From contig JBNKFQ010000331.1 of assembly GCA_050289385.1 (NCBI GenBank), forward strand, positions 1 to 5,777: 5,777 nucleotides of DNA. Direction: 5' to 3'. A model generated the notes under the pieces. It was not told the origin of the DNA and searched no databases. It saw nothing but the letters and a program-made list of their open reading frames with translations. Source of the stretch: JBNKFQ01 sp050289385 (GTDB lineage Bacteria > Pseudomonadota > Gammaproteobacteria > Pseudomonadales > Porticoccaceae). The translations under genes were made by a program, and so were the position numbers. This document shows positions 5,725 to 5,777 of this stretch, one piece after another; the stretch's first letter is position 1, and each line of letters opens with the position of its first letter.

Positions 5725-5777
5725 TCAGTGATCAGTGACCAAAGATGGGGGCGAACACAATACCCGAAAACCCACGC
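5725..5777 (-). CDS. Second DGR target gene, 3' end only
   Basis: Only the last 17 codons are in the window, including the stop at 5727-5725. The frame reads VGFRVLCSPPS, as in target 1, then LVTDH and stop, so this product ends five residues later than target 1. VGFRVLC is the closing strand of the FGE/CLec fold, so the gene very likely encodes another diversified FGE/CLec protein. What lies upstream of it (protease, NACHT or other effector) cannot be seen. It is co-directional with TR and RT. Confidence 0.85.
   Translation of the reverse strand, partial: VGFRVLCSPPSLVTDH
5749..5777 (-). repeat. DGR variable region VR2 (partial)
   Basis: Bases 5776-5749 equal the TR 3' block of 28 nt, and identity with VR1 runs on to 5742, through the two positions where TR differs. 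The one further base visible, G at 5777, stands where TR has A and VR1 has T. This fits independent adenine replacement in a second target. Most of VR2 lies outside the window. Confidence 0.85.

Larger units (their letters stand above)
3726..5777. mobile_element. Diversity-generating retroelement cassette with two target sites
   Basis: VR1, RT, avd, TR and partial VR2 lie within about 2 kb. RT, TR and target 2 share the minus strand; target 1 and avd are on the plus strand. No integrase, transposase or terminal repeats are seen, so this is a retroelement that retargets its own VRs rather than a self-moving element. Confidence 0.93.

Noticed and set aside
1..5777. CRISPR array, tRNA, rRNA or insertion sequence
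   Set aside because: No regularly spaced repeats, cloverleaf, rRNA-like sequence, transposase or terminal inverted repeats were seen. The only repeats are the TR/VR copies, the 39-bp duplication and short hairpins.

Overview
The window holds a near-complete diversity-generating retroelement (DGR) with the immune-receptor-like protein it diversifies. The flanking DNA is moderate in GC, uses Shine-Dalgarno-type sites and closely spaced genes, and is clearly bacterial. The domain style (trypsin-NACHT-FGE with a Trypco1 partner) fits a Pseudomonadota or another bacterium with complex behaviour. The sequence alone does not fix the genus.

Layout, left to right. Positions 1-319 are an AT-rich leader with a candidate promoter. 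A small cytoplasmic protein with a trypsin-co-occurring domain 1 (Trypco1) fold follows at 320-682. It is tightly coupled to a protein of about 1050 residues (about 683-3844) that joins a trypsin-like protease, a NACHT STAND NTPase and a C-terminal FGE-sulfatase/C-type-lectin-fold domain. The last 110 bp of that gene are variable region VR1 (3726-3835). VR1 is followed by a conserved 28-35 nt 3' block (IMH) and, 25 nt downstream, an 8-bp hairpin with a GATA loop. On the opposite strand is the DGR reverse transcriptase (3846 to about 4949/4958), whose stop codon is 1 nt from the target stop. An Avd accessory protein (4962-5306) points away from the RT. A structured spacer (5307-5478) and the template repeat TR (5479-5588, minus strand) come next. 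The right edge (5725-5777) contains the 3' end of a second target gene on the minus strand, with the same IMH and a second GATA-loop hairpin at the same 25-nt spacing.

How it should work. TR is read as minus-strand RNA. The RT, with Avd, copies it into cDNA with errors at adenines, and the cDNA replaces VR sequence in the targets. VR1 differs from TR at 18 of 26 core adenines and at only one non-adenine base, which is the DGR signature. Thirteen residues on the FGE/CLec domain are exposed to variation. The diversified domain would then act as the changeable sensor of a protease-armed NACHT switch, with Trypco1 as partner or adaptor; that last step is inference.

The most unusual points are: avd inverted relative to RT and TR; two convergent targets flanking one TR/RT cassette; a target-site hairpin that also encodes the end of the RT and resembles the target gene's terminator; and covariation between the two hairpin stems.
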